Source: Hydractinia symbiolongicarpus (taxonomy: Eukaryota; Cnidaria; Hydrozoa; Anthoathecata; Hydractiniidae). From it: a stretch of 64,000 nucleotides of DNA. Shown one piece after another: positions 35,055-47,214 of this stretch. How positions within the stretch are numbered: position 1 is the first letter of the stretch; each line of letters begins with the position of its first letter. The stretch lies in contig NC_079877.1 of the NCBI RefSeq assembly GCF_029227915.1, positions 25,817,851 to 25,881,850 of the forward strand, read 5' to 3'. The notes below the pieces were generated by a model, which ran no database searches, was not told the DNA's origin, and saw only the letters and a program-made list of their open reading frames with translations. Position numbers and translations under genes: made by a program.

Positions 35055-36443
35055 TTAACACAAGTTCTTTGTAGGGTTAATATCTAAATAAATATGTTGC
35101 GAAGAAACTGAAGGCTGTGAAACTGATCGATCGTCCAAACATAGGGGCCATTCAATTCCAGGCTGGAAAAATTTCTAAAATATAAAAGTTTAACAGAAGA
35201 TAAAGTTTGTATTCTTACACCAGGGTGGGGATATGTGCTGTATCAGTCACTTACTCTCAGCAGAGCATTTGGTGCGTACTAGTCTGCCAGTGGGGCTGTT
35301 GATATGACCTCCCATTTTCCAACCAAATCCGTTTAATACACCTTTGTTGTAAAGCAAAAACAAAGGCACAAAATCGGAGCAGTTCATATTCGCAGTCATG
35401 TTGAAAAAATAATGGCGACCTAAAAAATAAATGCGAATTATGTGCGTGTCAATAAATATTTATATTAACATATTGTCTTTCAGCGGTTTACAGACTATCC
35501 AGTACATTCTTTTTTGCTTCTGGTAGCTTACCCATAGCTGGAACACATCCCCCTTTGTTCCACAATGTTCCATACATCCAGCTTTCTTTCAATGGTACGT
35601 TGATAAAAGATCCATCAGGCATCGTCTTATTACTGTTAAGGATCATAAGTCACCAACCATTCTGGTATTTCTACGAATTTTCTTGTTGCAAATATTTTGT
35701 GGGTCAGTAAAGTAGGCGGTTAAGTAGCGTGCGCCGGTTTTTCCCACAATGAAAGGTGGGAAGCGATTAAACTGATCGATTTTGTTTGCAGCAGAAATCT
35801 ACAAAAATAGAACATTAGATCGGCTGATCCAAAAACTTACCTGATAATTCTCTCCACAAAGGAAAATCTAAATAGAAAAGATAATTAAAACTCATGTATA
35901 AGGGCAAGCAGTGAGCCTTATATTCACTTACAAACTAAACAATTGCTTTATTTGGAATAAATAAATAAATATTCAATGCGGTACTAACTTTGCTTCATGG
36001 GCTTTTTGCAATTCGAAACTCGTCTTCTTCGCCCTGAAAGTCTTCGAAAAGGATTCCACGCATCATGACTGTGAGATGAATGCTTAGTTTCTTGTGTTTC
36101 GTCCATGTGTTCATCGACATCGTAGTCATCTATTTCGTTGTTGACGTAAATTTGACCGTCGAATCGGTATGCTAAAATGTTTAAAATATTATGACCGGTG
36201 GGATAGCTTTAATACATCCATTATTAAATTGATTGACAGTTTGTCTTCGTGTTTAAACAATCAAACTAACTTCTTGCTTAGGCAAAACTCCATGATACAA
36301 ATAATTTTTCCCGCAGTGGGGTCAACAGCTTTTGGGCGCAATCTTTGAAAGCACACGAGTTGCAGTAAAAACAAAAGATGCTGAATAACATACTTACCGT
36401 ACGACGCTGCAACAAGCAACTACAAAAAGAAAATCGTGTACAT
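35055..36443 (-). pseudogene. Secreted-protein gene, inactivated copy (unit B)
   Basis: Remaining exons: 36443-36398, 36171-35989, 35867-35841, 35798-35532, 35419-35255, 35174-35055. Four independent lesions are visible against unit A. A TAG in codon 8 of the signal peptide (36420-36422) replaces TTG. A 541-bp deletion at ~35830 removes exons 4 and 5 together, with TCCA at both breakpoints in A. A 4-bp deletion lies in exon 6 (~35651, exon 267 instead of 271 nt). A 2-bp deletion lies in exon 7 (~35280, 165 instead of 167 nt). The TATA box and splice sites of the remaining exons are kept, so it may still be transcribed. Confidence 0.92.
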
Positions 36444-36481
36444 GTTTACCCGCCACTGTTTAACAGCTTGACTTAGTGAAA

Positions 36482-36489
36482 CTTTTATA
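36482..36489 (-). promoter_or_regulatory. TATA box of secreted pseudogene B
   Basis: TATAAAAG, identical to the unit A box and at the same distance from the ATG. Confidence 0.5.
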
Positions 36490-37930
36490 TCATCACTACA
36501 GAACGAGATGTTCCGCTCTTTGCAGATCTCTTTGTACTTGGTAAATTACCGACTAATATATTAGCGTTTGTAATAGTCATTTATTTTTTTAAAAAATGCA
36601 CGTCCCTTTTACCTATAATTGTTCTCTCTTGAAGTATTGTCCCTAATTGGCGTTTATATGTCTTTTGCAATTCTAAAATTTCGTAATTTGGACAATAAAA
36701 TTTATGATGCGCGATCATCTAAAATACCAATATGAGAATCATTAGCATAACTTGAAAAAAAGATGAAAATATTTTTCCAACACCTTCTCAATTAATGTTG
36801 TACTCGAAATACTTGCTGAACTTTTTCTTAAACTTGGTCACAACAAAAAGACTACCTTTTTTTCAAAAAAAAGCTTTTTTGATCTGGGTACAAAGAGTTC
36901 AAAAAAGAATATGTTAAGTATAAAACTTGTATTTGTGATAGATAGCGAACTAATTCAGGTGTCTTTAATGGCTTAGGTACGAAATGATGTCACAATTAGT
37001 GTCACTTTAAATCCATGGGCTGCTTGTATGAGAGGCGGAAGGGACGATTGCTGAGACGTGACGTTTACCAGGATCCCGCCCTCATCAATATTTGTACTAA
37101 AAATCAGTATAAAGGAATTTTTGTCCCCAACAATTTCGTTTTGTCCCGGCTAAGCGAGATTCTGTTTAAGCTAAACAGGATCCCAGCGCGGCTGGGACGT
37201 TTTTCCGATATAAACACACCGTCCCAGGACGAACAAGATAACTTCTCCGTATTTTAATTGAAAGAAAAAAAAACATAACCGGACATTTTTTCCATGTACG
37301 GCGTGACAAAAACTGTCCGGGTCTACGTGCCGCCCCGGTAATAGTCCCACTCTTCCCATCACATAAACAACCGCTTACTCAAAATGATTTAATGCGACTT
37401 CAGGGTACATGACTCTTGTTCAATGCGGTCTAAACGATAGAAGTTTTACTCTAGTAGGCAGCCGTTGCACGACTCGTTTCATTGCCATGCTCCTAGCCAA
37501 GTCGAAGTAGATATAGTGTAAACTGGTTTCTGGAAGGAGCTTCTCATTGTTTAACGCCTTTTTCTCGTGTTGGCTATTTTATGGGTCTCCATGGTCTTAT
37601 TGATTTCACGCAAATTGTGGCCATTTTTGTTTTATTTCTGTTAATAATCACAGAAATTAGGCTGGTTAAGCCATACATTGTTCTTATTAATACTAAACTC
37701 TAAATAGTTCAGCTATCAGGATCTTGGTGTACGGTTGAAAATCGTGTAGACATGGTGTAATACTGAGCTCTAAATAGTTCCAGCTTTAGTGTGAAACAAT
37801 ATAATCTCTTCGATGTAGAGAAAAGGAAAAGTTTTTTCTTGTCCATATTTTTGATCATTTCGTTGACGTTGGTGCTTTTTACCCGGCGACGGTCTCGCTA
37901 CTTTATATTAATGTTAGTAAACCATGTACT

Positions 37931-38378
37931 TTATCAGGGAAAAACAATCGGGGGAAATTTTTGTCGGGTTAAAATTTAGTCGGGAAAAAATTAAGTCACT
38001 TTTCCCCGTCTAATTTTTCAAATAAGTCACTTTCTCCCCGACTAATTTTTGATATTTCTGTAGATAATCTCACATATCCAATCATTCTTTTAATTTATCT
38101 AAGTATGTTTTTTATACAAAAACAACTAGGAGAATAAGTACAAAAATCTAGTTCAAAACAATTATGTCGTTTTTTGCACTAATTGTAAATTCATCCTCTC
38201 CTGATTTATAGTTTAGGATAAAAGAAAAAAGTCGGGGTAAATTCTTAGTTTGGTATTAAAAAATCCGGTGAAAGTACTAGTAGGGGAATAAATAATCAGG
38301 GGAAATTTTAGTCGGGGAAAAATTAAGTCACTTGCAAAAAGTGAGTCACATTTCCCCGGCTTTTTTTTCCCTGATAAG
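37931..38378. mobile_element. ~445-bp MITE (unit B copy of 20020-20460)
   Basis: TTATCAGGGAAAAA inverted ends and internal CCCCGACTAA repeats, at the position matching unit A. Confidence 0.65.
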
Positions 38379-40027
38379 GTATACGTAAATGTAGATACTT
38401 CTGTAAAGTCGCGAATAATACGTTGATCTGGCATTATTGCTTTCATACTAAGATTCGCATGAGGCCTATGGATTTTTCTATGCCGTCAAAGTGGCAACCT
38501 ATTCTCGTCTCTAAAAGTCCACTAACAGTCAACTAAGTCAATCATCCTACAATAACAGTACAGTAAGGAGTTTCCTATTAACTTCCAAAATATAGAGCGG
38601 TTACTTTTGACTCACAGTAAGCATGATTGATAAGAGCGTTTTAAGTCTGTACCTCTACTATGCTATTATTTTACCTTCTACCAGAAGAAATTGGTGTTCT
38701 GTTAGTCATTGCTTAGTTCGCCTCTCATTTAAAAACATGAACATCGTGTATTTTACCGAATACATAATAACGCCGCTGATTGATTTTTTCTCGTGTCATA
38801 ATTTTTTGCTAACTATAGGGGAAAATAAATATTTTGCACCACACAAAAGTGTTTCACAGGATTAATGTTCGAGGATAAGCAATATAGAACATTTCTCCGG
38901 AATTTATGGGCACCGCGCACTAATTAGCTATCTTAACAACGGCCAAATATTGCCAGAATCAAATTTTTGAATTAATAAACCAGCCAGCTTTTAGATTAAG
39001 GAAAATTTTGGGTTTTATTTAGGTTTTGGATAAGTAAGAAAACTTTTTGCAACACTTTTTGCTTATCACTAACTCGAAAAATATTTCAACGTGATTGGCT
39101 AAGAAGAGATAAATAAAATATCTCATATTTTACATGTAAAATATGACCGAGCAAAATTTTCAGGAGTCTGGGTAACGAGAGAAAAATCAAAAAATGTATA
39201 ACAAAGCTCGTATAGTAAACAAAGCTTTTCTATTTTATTAGCCACAATTTTCTACGCAACGGCTATTAAACATCTCTGTAAAAATATTCTGTATTTTACA
39301 AAACTGAATGTTCAGAAGAAACAACCTACGGTTACGGTTAATTAACTTTTTTTTTGTTTCATCTTTTAACTTCTTTGTGGACCTAAAGGCTCGGGAAAGA
39401 ACCAGAGAAAATATCAGGACTTGTTTTTTTTTTTCTGTTGATGTAGCCGAGTGAAGTAGTCTAAATCTGTCGATGCATTAGGGTGGCTTAGACGCGAAAC
39501 AAACGAACATGTTTTTAGGTATTTTGCTGATCAACATTTCAAGAATTGCAGCAGAACCAATGAATAACCAAACCCCGATAGATAAGGATTGTATAAGGAC
39601 CGGACTTTCAACATCAATTATTTTTTGCATCTGCCAAATTGACTTTTTTACAGAGAATTATAATTTAATAAATTGACAATATAGGTCAATAAAAATATAT
39701 TTGTTAGAAAAAAAATTAAAAAATGTTATGTACTTAACAAAACACATAAAAAGAAGCTTTACAATTTTAAAAAAGGTTCCTAATTTTCTTTATAATTTAC
39801 AAACTTTATATAATAAATTTAGAAAAGTTCCTAATCATTTCAATTTGATAACCTTACTCTGTATGATTTTCAATTCTGTTAACTCTTCTATTGTGCATTG
39901 TAATGTAGCAAAGGGCCATAGAACTATATGATGAGTAGAATGCTCACATGTTTGATAATAACATAAGTCAATCCATATCATAAACTGTTTACTCCTCACT
40001 GAAAGAATCAACAAAACCACTTGTTAC

Positions 40028-43000
40028 TCAACTAACAACACTAGACAATAATTTGTTTTGCGTTCCTAGGTTTGTCTTTGATTGAACTTGTGTGTTACTT
40101 GTCGGCGTAATAGATTGCTGTAGCGTCTGTGTCACAGGATGATGAACTGGCGGCTGTGAATGGTTTGGTTGTGGATGTTGTGTGACACTTACGTTAGTTA
40201 AAATTGGTGGAGACGTCGCAGGACCAGGACTTAAAGTTGCGTGCGACCCCCCATTATTATATGACGTATGAGCTGGTGGCTTTATCACCTGTGATTCGGA
40301 TGCGGACAGAACAAAAGCGGGATTAACTACCGGTGCTATTGGCACCTCCACTTTTTTCTCAATTTTATTTTGTTGATTTCTTCTTAGTGCTTGTATTTTT
40401 GTTTTGAGATATCTAAGCAATCAAATGCACTATTTAAACAATAAAAAATACAAGAAATATGAAATATTATTATTGTGAGATGAAAAAAATCTAAGAAATA
40501 ATAATATTTATTAACACCCACCTATTAGCAAATTACTCCGCTGAATAATTTTAAATATTCGATATCGAATATCATACCAACCTCGTCCCCAGGGCATCTT
40601 GTATCTTTTCTGACCCGTCCCGGGGTCAGAGAAGATACAAGATGCCCTGGGGACGAGGTTGATATCATACATAAATTAATTTAACACTCCTACGCTTTTT
40701 TATTAGAGCAATCTATTATCTTGAAAATCTCAAAGAAGGAGAATATAGGGGAAAAAATGCCATAAAACATTTTATATTTTGAATGTTGCAAGATAATTTT
40801 CTAAGAAAAACATTTTTTATTTGCTGTTGTTATAAAAATGGAAAAAATTTAGAAAGATTTGCAACCTTAATTTTATAAATTTAATACGAAAATTTTTTGT
40901 CAAAGTATTCGTCTTGAAAAATTGGATGATAAAATAGTTTTTTAATTCAGTGAAATCGGATATCGAATTTATGCAGTCTTGCTTTGATGATATATAACCT
41001 GGCCAGAGGCCCGTCGGATATCACAAACTTGACTGATTTATTTTCGATATCCGATTTCCCTCCATCCTTGTTTAATACCCCTGTCTATCTTATAAGTTAC
41101 TCACCCCCGTTTGTAGTAAAGATAAACAAACAGGAATAATAGAAATATGATAACGGTTGAAACACTTGCGGATACCGCTGTTTTTGATTTTTTACTTTCA
41201 TTGTTATTTGCATCTATTGTCGTATCTAAAAGTAAACGTATATTTAAAAATAACACAGCTTGTGGCTTTTCGGACTGAAAATATATTTTTTTTGATAAAC
41301 GCCTTTCCCGAATTAGTTTTTTTTCGATGTACCGCTGATATTTCTCAACTTTTTGAAACAAAATGAATGTGATTTTTGAAATCTTCACTGAGCACTTGAT
41401 AAAATGTGAAATCTCCCGATTAAGCAAATAAACAACCGGTTAAAACAGGTTTTTAATTTTGTGCGAATTAACCTCTGCTTGAAACCGAGGTTTAATAGAT
41501 TAATTAAAATTAAGTAACATTAATACCCAAAACATCTCGGATTAAGTTAAAAATCTATATACACACCAATTCAATGATGAAAACTATAACAGACGGGGGA
41601 TTAGAAATATCGTTATTTTAAATAAGAAAAAAGGAAAGATTTAAAAGCATGCTGTAAATTTAAAGTACGATTTAAAGCTTAATAATATGAACGCATTTTA
41701 AATAAAGGAAAGATAAAGAGTGCTTCGAGATCTTTTTATTTTTGTTTTAGCTGCTGTGGGTGCATAAAACAATAGAATAAGAAATTACGCGCAAATATTT
41801 GAGTATTAAAAGTGAGGATTTTGAGTGGGTACTATGAAAGTGAAAGTTCATTCGAATGTGAGAAAAACAACAATATGAACGTTTTGTTTTAAATTTTGTT
41901 TACAACTCTCCCTTTGATGTTACCGGTAACTTGCTTTAGTCAAAGCATGCTTTATTCTAGTCCCACCCCAGAAAACTAAAGCATTAGTTATACTTTACAA
42001 TGTTCCACATATCATTTGCGGGAAATAAATTTAAAAAACAATAAGCGGGGGTTGTTTATTCGGTACCTAACAGTGCAGCAGTTAATGATGTAATTACGGA
42101 AGTATTAAATCTTTTCACGTGATTGTTAATTAGACACCAAACTAATTAAAGTAATATTTTTTTTCTTCTTACGTTACTTCTAAGAATTGTAAAACTCTAT
42201 CAATTAGGTAACTCGTAAAACTTACATGCTTCCAATCCGATAGCTTTTGCCAAGAAGCAAGAAAGTGGTTTATTTCCACAATAAGGTGTTATAAGAAATA
42301 GTCCAGTATACAGTAAATACGAATTTTCATCATTCCACTAAAAATACAAAAAAACAAAACATTTGTATCTGGAAGAAATGTTACATTTTTTCCATCATCA
42401 TTCATTAAAATCTGGAAGATATGTAAAAAAAGCAATAATTCGGTTCAGAGTATTTTTAAAACACCTGGAGTATTTTAACGATAGCAAAACAAGACATTGA
42501 TTTATTGTTTTCATGACTTTATTACGCAAATAAAACCCAACTAGGATTTCTAGAGGATCCAATACAATTTCATTGAATTCTCTGTTCTCTCTGTTACCAA
42601 CAAGCAACTGTTAGAAGAAGTGTCAATCAACATACCTTCTAAAACTACTACTTCCCTAGCGTATTATTTCAGTTGTATAAATATTGCACTTTTATTACAT
42701 TCGTGTGGTCCCTCGCAAAGTTATGGAGCGCACTTGTTCCTCACTCCTTCCTTGTACCTCTCCTCTTTCTCTATCCCTTCTTGCAAAAGTGGCACCCTTA
42801 AAAAGTCCAGGTGGTATCACCACGGCATGTTTTATTCTTACTGATCAAAATATTCTGTTAAAGCTTACCTCAAAATCTACATAAGTTTTGCCTTCTGATG
42901 TTGTATATGAAACTGTAAAATCATCAGTTCGAGAGAATTGAACCCAACTTTTACCGTTCCATCTTTTGATTGTGTAGCCTCCATACGTCTTTGAGCATGC

Positions 43001-43561
43001 ATAATGGTTTCCTGTGCTTACTCTGGAGAGCGTCAACGAACTATCTAGGATGTGCAGGCAATCCCCGGTACAAATTGGGCAACCTAAATGTGTTTTCAAG
43101 AATAGGGGAGTTGAATAATCAGCACAAGACTGTTTATCGATTTCAGTATCACTTATTGGTGGATAATTAGGCAAACCCTATTAGGTTGCAGTCTTGCTTA
43201 CTTAATTTGGACTTGGATTGTTTTTCTTATTTACATATCTATGCAACTTTTTTATAAACAGAGAAAATGAAATGACTTTTTATAAAGAAGATTAAAACCA
43301 TGACAACCCACCTAAATCAGCACCGTCGTCACTACGACACGATGGACTGTCACTTATACTTTTACTGTAAAAGGTTTTATTAGAAGGACATTCACACGTC
43401 ACGCCTTTACTTGATTCCAGGTGAACAGAAGCACCAATTTTCGAACAAATTCCAGAATTTAAGCCAACATATGCAATTTGGTCAACAGCAGAGGTACGAT
43501 ATACAGCAACTTCAAGTGTGCAAGCATAACTCACTAGAGATAGCAACAAAATTAAAAACAT
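40028..43561 (-). CDS. Single-pass receptor-like membrane protein with shortened tail (unit B)
   Basis: Exons: 43561-43312, 43083-42869, 42337-42226, 41225-41105, 40412-40028; all borders and phases match unit A. Total 1083 nt, 360 residues. Signal peptide, Cys-rich ectodomain, one membrane helix and Pro/Ser/Gln-rich tail are all open, with a few substitutions (Gly-Ser to Gly-Asn after the third Cys block, Phe to Leu in the helix, SYDN to SYNN in the tail). A Gly codon has become TGA (stop at 40028-40030), removing the last 13 residues with the acidic SFSEE end. Unlike its neighbour, this copy shows no inactivating change, so it is probably functional. Confidence 0.85.
40578..40661. mobile_element. 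84-bp palindromic mini-MITE, unit B only
   Basis: Almost a complete palindrome: ends CAACCTCGTCCCCAGGGC and its complement, arms meeting at a CCGTCCCGGGG centre. ATATCATAC stands on both sides (40569-40577, 40662-40670). Unit A has one copy of it at the empty site (~23285). A 9-bp duplication suggests a Mutator-like source; 8 bp (hAT) cannot be excluded because the flanking C may belong to the element. It lies in receptor B intron 4. Confidence 0.88.
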
Positions 43562-43662
43562 TCTTGAAAATGTTTGTACTGTATAATGAGTCCCCTTAGA
43601 TTTTATTCTTTCACCTTCTGAGCATACAACCTAAACCTCTATATACTCAGGTTCAGAAGTTT

Positions 43663-43674
43663 GCCCTTTTTATA
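43663..43674 (-). promoter_or_regulatory. TATA box of receptor gene B
   Basis: TATAAAAAGGGC on the minus strand, same distance from the ATG as in unit A. Confidence 0.55.
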
Positions 43675-46021
43675 TGCTCTATTTTACACTTCCCACTAAT
43701 TACAAAAATAGTTGAATAATTCCCTCAAATTAATACTGAACAAGTAAGCACTTTCAATAAAATATCACTTCGGCATTATTAATTAGTTGTAAGTATTTCA
43801 TAATTGTGAAATAATTAGTAATAGTGTTTTTTTCTTTGTTTCTAAAACTAACAGGGAAAATCCAATGTGAAGTTAAAATTATACAGCTCTCTTATAAAAA
43901 GGAATCAACGGAAGTATAAAGGGAAGAACTCTCAATGACGTAACTTTAACCTCTAAGATTATGTTTTAACATTGTTGAGTTGGAGTGGCGAAATTTTATG
44001 CACCTTTTTACCGTACTTAGTTACTACTACTAGGCAGAAAAGTTTTTTGACTAAAACTCTAGAAAATTTTAGTACTACATTATGAATTTGCTATAAAAAA
44101 AGACGAAAATAAACAATGAAACAAACATGAAACAAGCATGTTAAGTCCAAAGTGGACCATTTCCATGTTCAATATTTCTATAGGACCCATATAATTTCAA
44201 GGATTCGTTAATGCATCTAGTTATCTTTTTATAAAACAATAATAACTAATGAACCATGTTTCGATTATCAGAAGGAAGAAATAATCATGGTTTTTGTTTT
44301 GTTTTCAACGTAAAACTTCTTTGTTTCTGCTAATTGTACCCACAAAACTGGAGCTGAAGCCGTCTGAAAATTTTGATGGTTTAAAATAAAGAAAAAAGAG
44401 ATGATGAAAAGATTCTCGGTTCTTTTTTTCTCACTATTTAAAAGTTGACAATGAGAAAGACAAATTTTAATCCTCTACACAGTCACAGATACATAAAAAA
44501 ATTGTTTTTTTGTTAAAAAGGTTTTGTTTTTTAAATTTGAAAATGTTTTTCTGCTTTTCAATACTGTTTTAAAAAACAAAAACAAATGAATGGCTTCATT
44601 TTCTTAATGCCTAATTACTTTTTTTTCTTCTTTAATTGCCATTTTTTAAAATAAAACACAGGATAGGACGTGTCGTTTTTAATGGTTATTTCTTAGAAAA
44701 ATATCTAATTATTTCATGATATGTTTTTTGCCTTGTCATACCTATACAAACATGCTGACAAAAATGTAAGATTTTAGTTAATTTATAAAATAGTTAAACC
44801 GCACCACTTTTGGCTGCAATACACACTTTTTCTTTTAAAATAATATGCTTTATAAGAATATCAGACTTGGATTTCAGGTTAAAAACAATAGATCTATTGT
44901 TTAGAAAAATAGAGAAATAAGAATAATTACCGGCCTGGTTAGAATTTTAGTTTTCTTATAAATAAAGCGTATATTGCATTTAGCTAACCTGGTCGCAAAA
45001 CAGTCTTAGGGGACTAACAAATTGATTAGTCTATGCTAAACATCAATTCGATAATGTCATCCTTTTTGGAAAATGCTGACCTTATTGCTGTTGCACATCC
45101 AGTGAAAGTCTTACAGGGATCTGTTATAGCAAAATTTGTCACACAACATATTTTATTTTACTTAATCTGTTTCCCTATAAAGGTTGAAAAACTAATTTTG
45201 AACAATGACGGGTCAATCGGTCAATACAATGAGCCATATTGACCATCAGGATGCAGGTACGCGTGTTACACATCCAATGGGAAGCCCATTTAAAAACGCT
45301 ATTTTTAAAAAACAAAACAACCATGTAACTTTAGATCAAATGAAATAATAAACAGGCTGCAGTCTGTCGTTTACCATTTCAATTAATTACTTATATTAAT
45401 AATTCATCACAAAATAGGCTTTATTTACGCTTGCAATCGTAAATACTTTAAATTCATAGTTAAACTAATAAAACAGACTTTTTGATTTTCGACCACCGCC
45501 CTTCTCCGCAGGACTCTTATAGGCTTACAGATTTGCTTTCAGTGCCACAAGTTTCGTCATTATTTTTCGCCTAGTTTATCCTTCATCAAAGCCACAACTT
45601 TCTTGTCCTTACCGATGGGAAGAGGCCTTGCGTCGTCGTCGCTTGTCTTAGAGCGTGTCCCTATATCTGCGGCTTTTTGATGTAAACGTCTTTCGTACGT
45701 GTATAATACACAAATATATCCGTATCTGTATAGCAGACTCGCAATTTACTGCCATGTCTCAACTGTATGTAGTGATAGTGGAACTGCTACATAATCAGTT
45801 TGGAAAGATCTAAAAATGCCTGCCCTTTGTATACAGGCTGCAACAACAAAAGCAAGTAGGAATCAAGGAGGCTAGTCACGTACACTATGCTATAATAGAT
45901 GAGCACTACCTGAATAGCACATACGTTACCTGAACAAGAAGACAGCAGCTAAGTATTATTTACTACCAGCCAGAGCATTATGGATTGGACAAAAAGCAAC
46001 AAAGTTACTCGCTAATGACAG

Positions 46022-46494
46022 CGAGATGTCGCAAAAGAAAGCCAAATAAGGGCTATCTCATCCTACGCTGGCTTTGAAATATTTGCGGTTCAACAAAGAT
46101 TGACTACCCGACTACTCACTTCAACGTGACATCACCAAAGGAAATGCACCAGTGTGACGTATTATATATGCCGCACAATAAGCTGTACGGCAACACCTAT
46201 AAGTATATACTGACAGGCATCGATGTGGCTTCAACGTATAAGGTAACAAGACCTTTAAGAACGAACAAAGCCCCACGTGTTTCGGAGATGACCGAGGCTA
46301 TATGCAAAGCGGGTCCTCTAAGCTACCCAAAGTCATTCAATGCCTAATGGGCTGGAATCCATGTCAAACGTCACAAAACTCTTGGAAAGCAAGGGTGTGA
46401 AGATAAAGCGTGCGACGATTAAGTATCATTATACTTTTACAGTGCTTGCTGGGTCGTTTAACAAGATTATATCGGAAAGAATCTTTAAACCATA
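46022..46494 (+). pseudogene. Polinton/Maverick integrase remnant (unit B)
   Basis: Same remnant as 28780-29252, with the same loss of the DNG motif near 46340. It is the leftmost recognisable gene of the Polinton that continues to ~63.9 kb. Confidence 0.75.
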
Positions 46495-46800
46495 AAATTT
46501 TGCATACTGCTTAAAATTTGAATGAATGCTAAACTCCAAAACTGAATAAAAAGTGGTTAACCTGAAAGCGAAAGCTGAACATGAGTCACCTTTTTCACTA
46601 TCGTGTTACAAAAACAGACCACTACAGACAAGATTATAAATAAGCCTATTGTTTTAAAAGCCATTACGAAATTTTTTTACTATGACAATGGCCATCTCGT
46701 GGTCTTTAATCTGCTATCTATAAAAAGTTTAAGTTAAACAAATTTAAACTATTCCAATGACAAGATTTTTCGGTAGTTAAGTTTATCATCAAATACAAGA

Positions 46801-46962
46801 ATGGACTTCAAGCACAGGATGATGGTGATAATGAGTGAACCTCATTCCATGTTTCGTTGTATCACATGTAAACGTATTTTAACTCGTCCTAACGTTACTG
46901 AAACGCGTTTGACATGTCCAAGTTGCAGCAGAATTTATTCCTTTTCAGATCCATACTCTTAA
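46801..46962 (+). CDS. Small zinc-ribbon protein, 53 aa
   Basis: A short frame with two CxxC pairs (CITCKRILT and CPSCSRIY) separated by ~15 residues, the pattern of a zinc ribbon. Starts at 46801, 46819 and 46822 are possible; the last two would give 45-47 residues. It ends 30 bases before the ATG of the DuOB-like gene in the same frame, the tight packing expected in a virus-like element. It may bind nucleic acid or act in transcription, but this is inference. Confidence 0.5.
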   Translation: MDFKHRMMVIMSEPHSMFRCITCKRILTRPNVTETRLTCPSCSRIYSFSDPYS

Positions 46963-47001
46963 CTCAGCGTATGTATAATAGCTAAGGCTGTTATGAATAG
47001 G

Positions 47002-47197
47002 TGTTGAATTGACCATGTGACTTGAACACGTGACCTTTACACGTGCGCTCACTTTTGTATATATTTTTCTGTTTATATTTTTGAAGAGCTTAATTAGATT
47101 TTACTTCTTGTTGAACGAGGTTGTTCTCTTTGGTTAATACCCCCGAAACCTCGTATTCTTATTATACAGTCCTCTGATTATAATTGTGGATAAAACA
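47002..47197 (+). repeat. BEL 5' LTR
   Basis: TGTTGAATTGACCATG start, GGATAAAACA end. It contains direct and inverted CACGTG-like sites (ACACGTGACC, ACACGTGCGC) near its start. Confidence 0.95.
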
Positions 47198-47214
47198 TTG
47201 GTCCACCGAGCCGG
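47198..47214 (+). promoter_or_regulatory. BEL primer binding site
   Basis: TTGGTCCACCGAGCCGG directly after the LTR. TGGT is the complement of a tRNA 3' ACCA end, as expected for priming. The tRNA is not identified. Confidence 0.6.

Larger units (their letters stand above)
31190..46870. repeat. Duplicated unit B (15.7 kb)
   Basis: Counterpart of 12225-29600. It ends at 46870; the sequence beyond (from AACGTATTTT) continues the zinc-ribbon ORF and is absent from unit A. Unit B sequence not in A: ~80 bp at 34860-34945, an 84-bp MITE at 40578-40661 and short insertions near 45595 and 46690. Long stretches such as 32101-32500, 36490-37930, 38380-39980 and 43680-46020 contain no gene beyond those listed. 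Confidence 0.95.
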
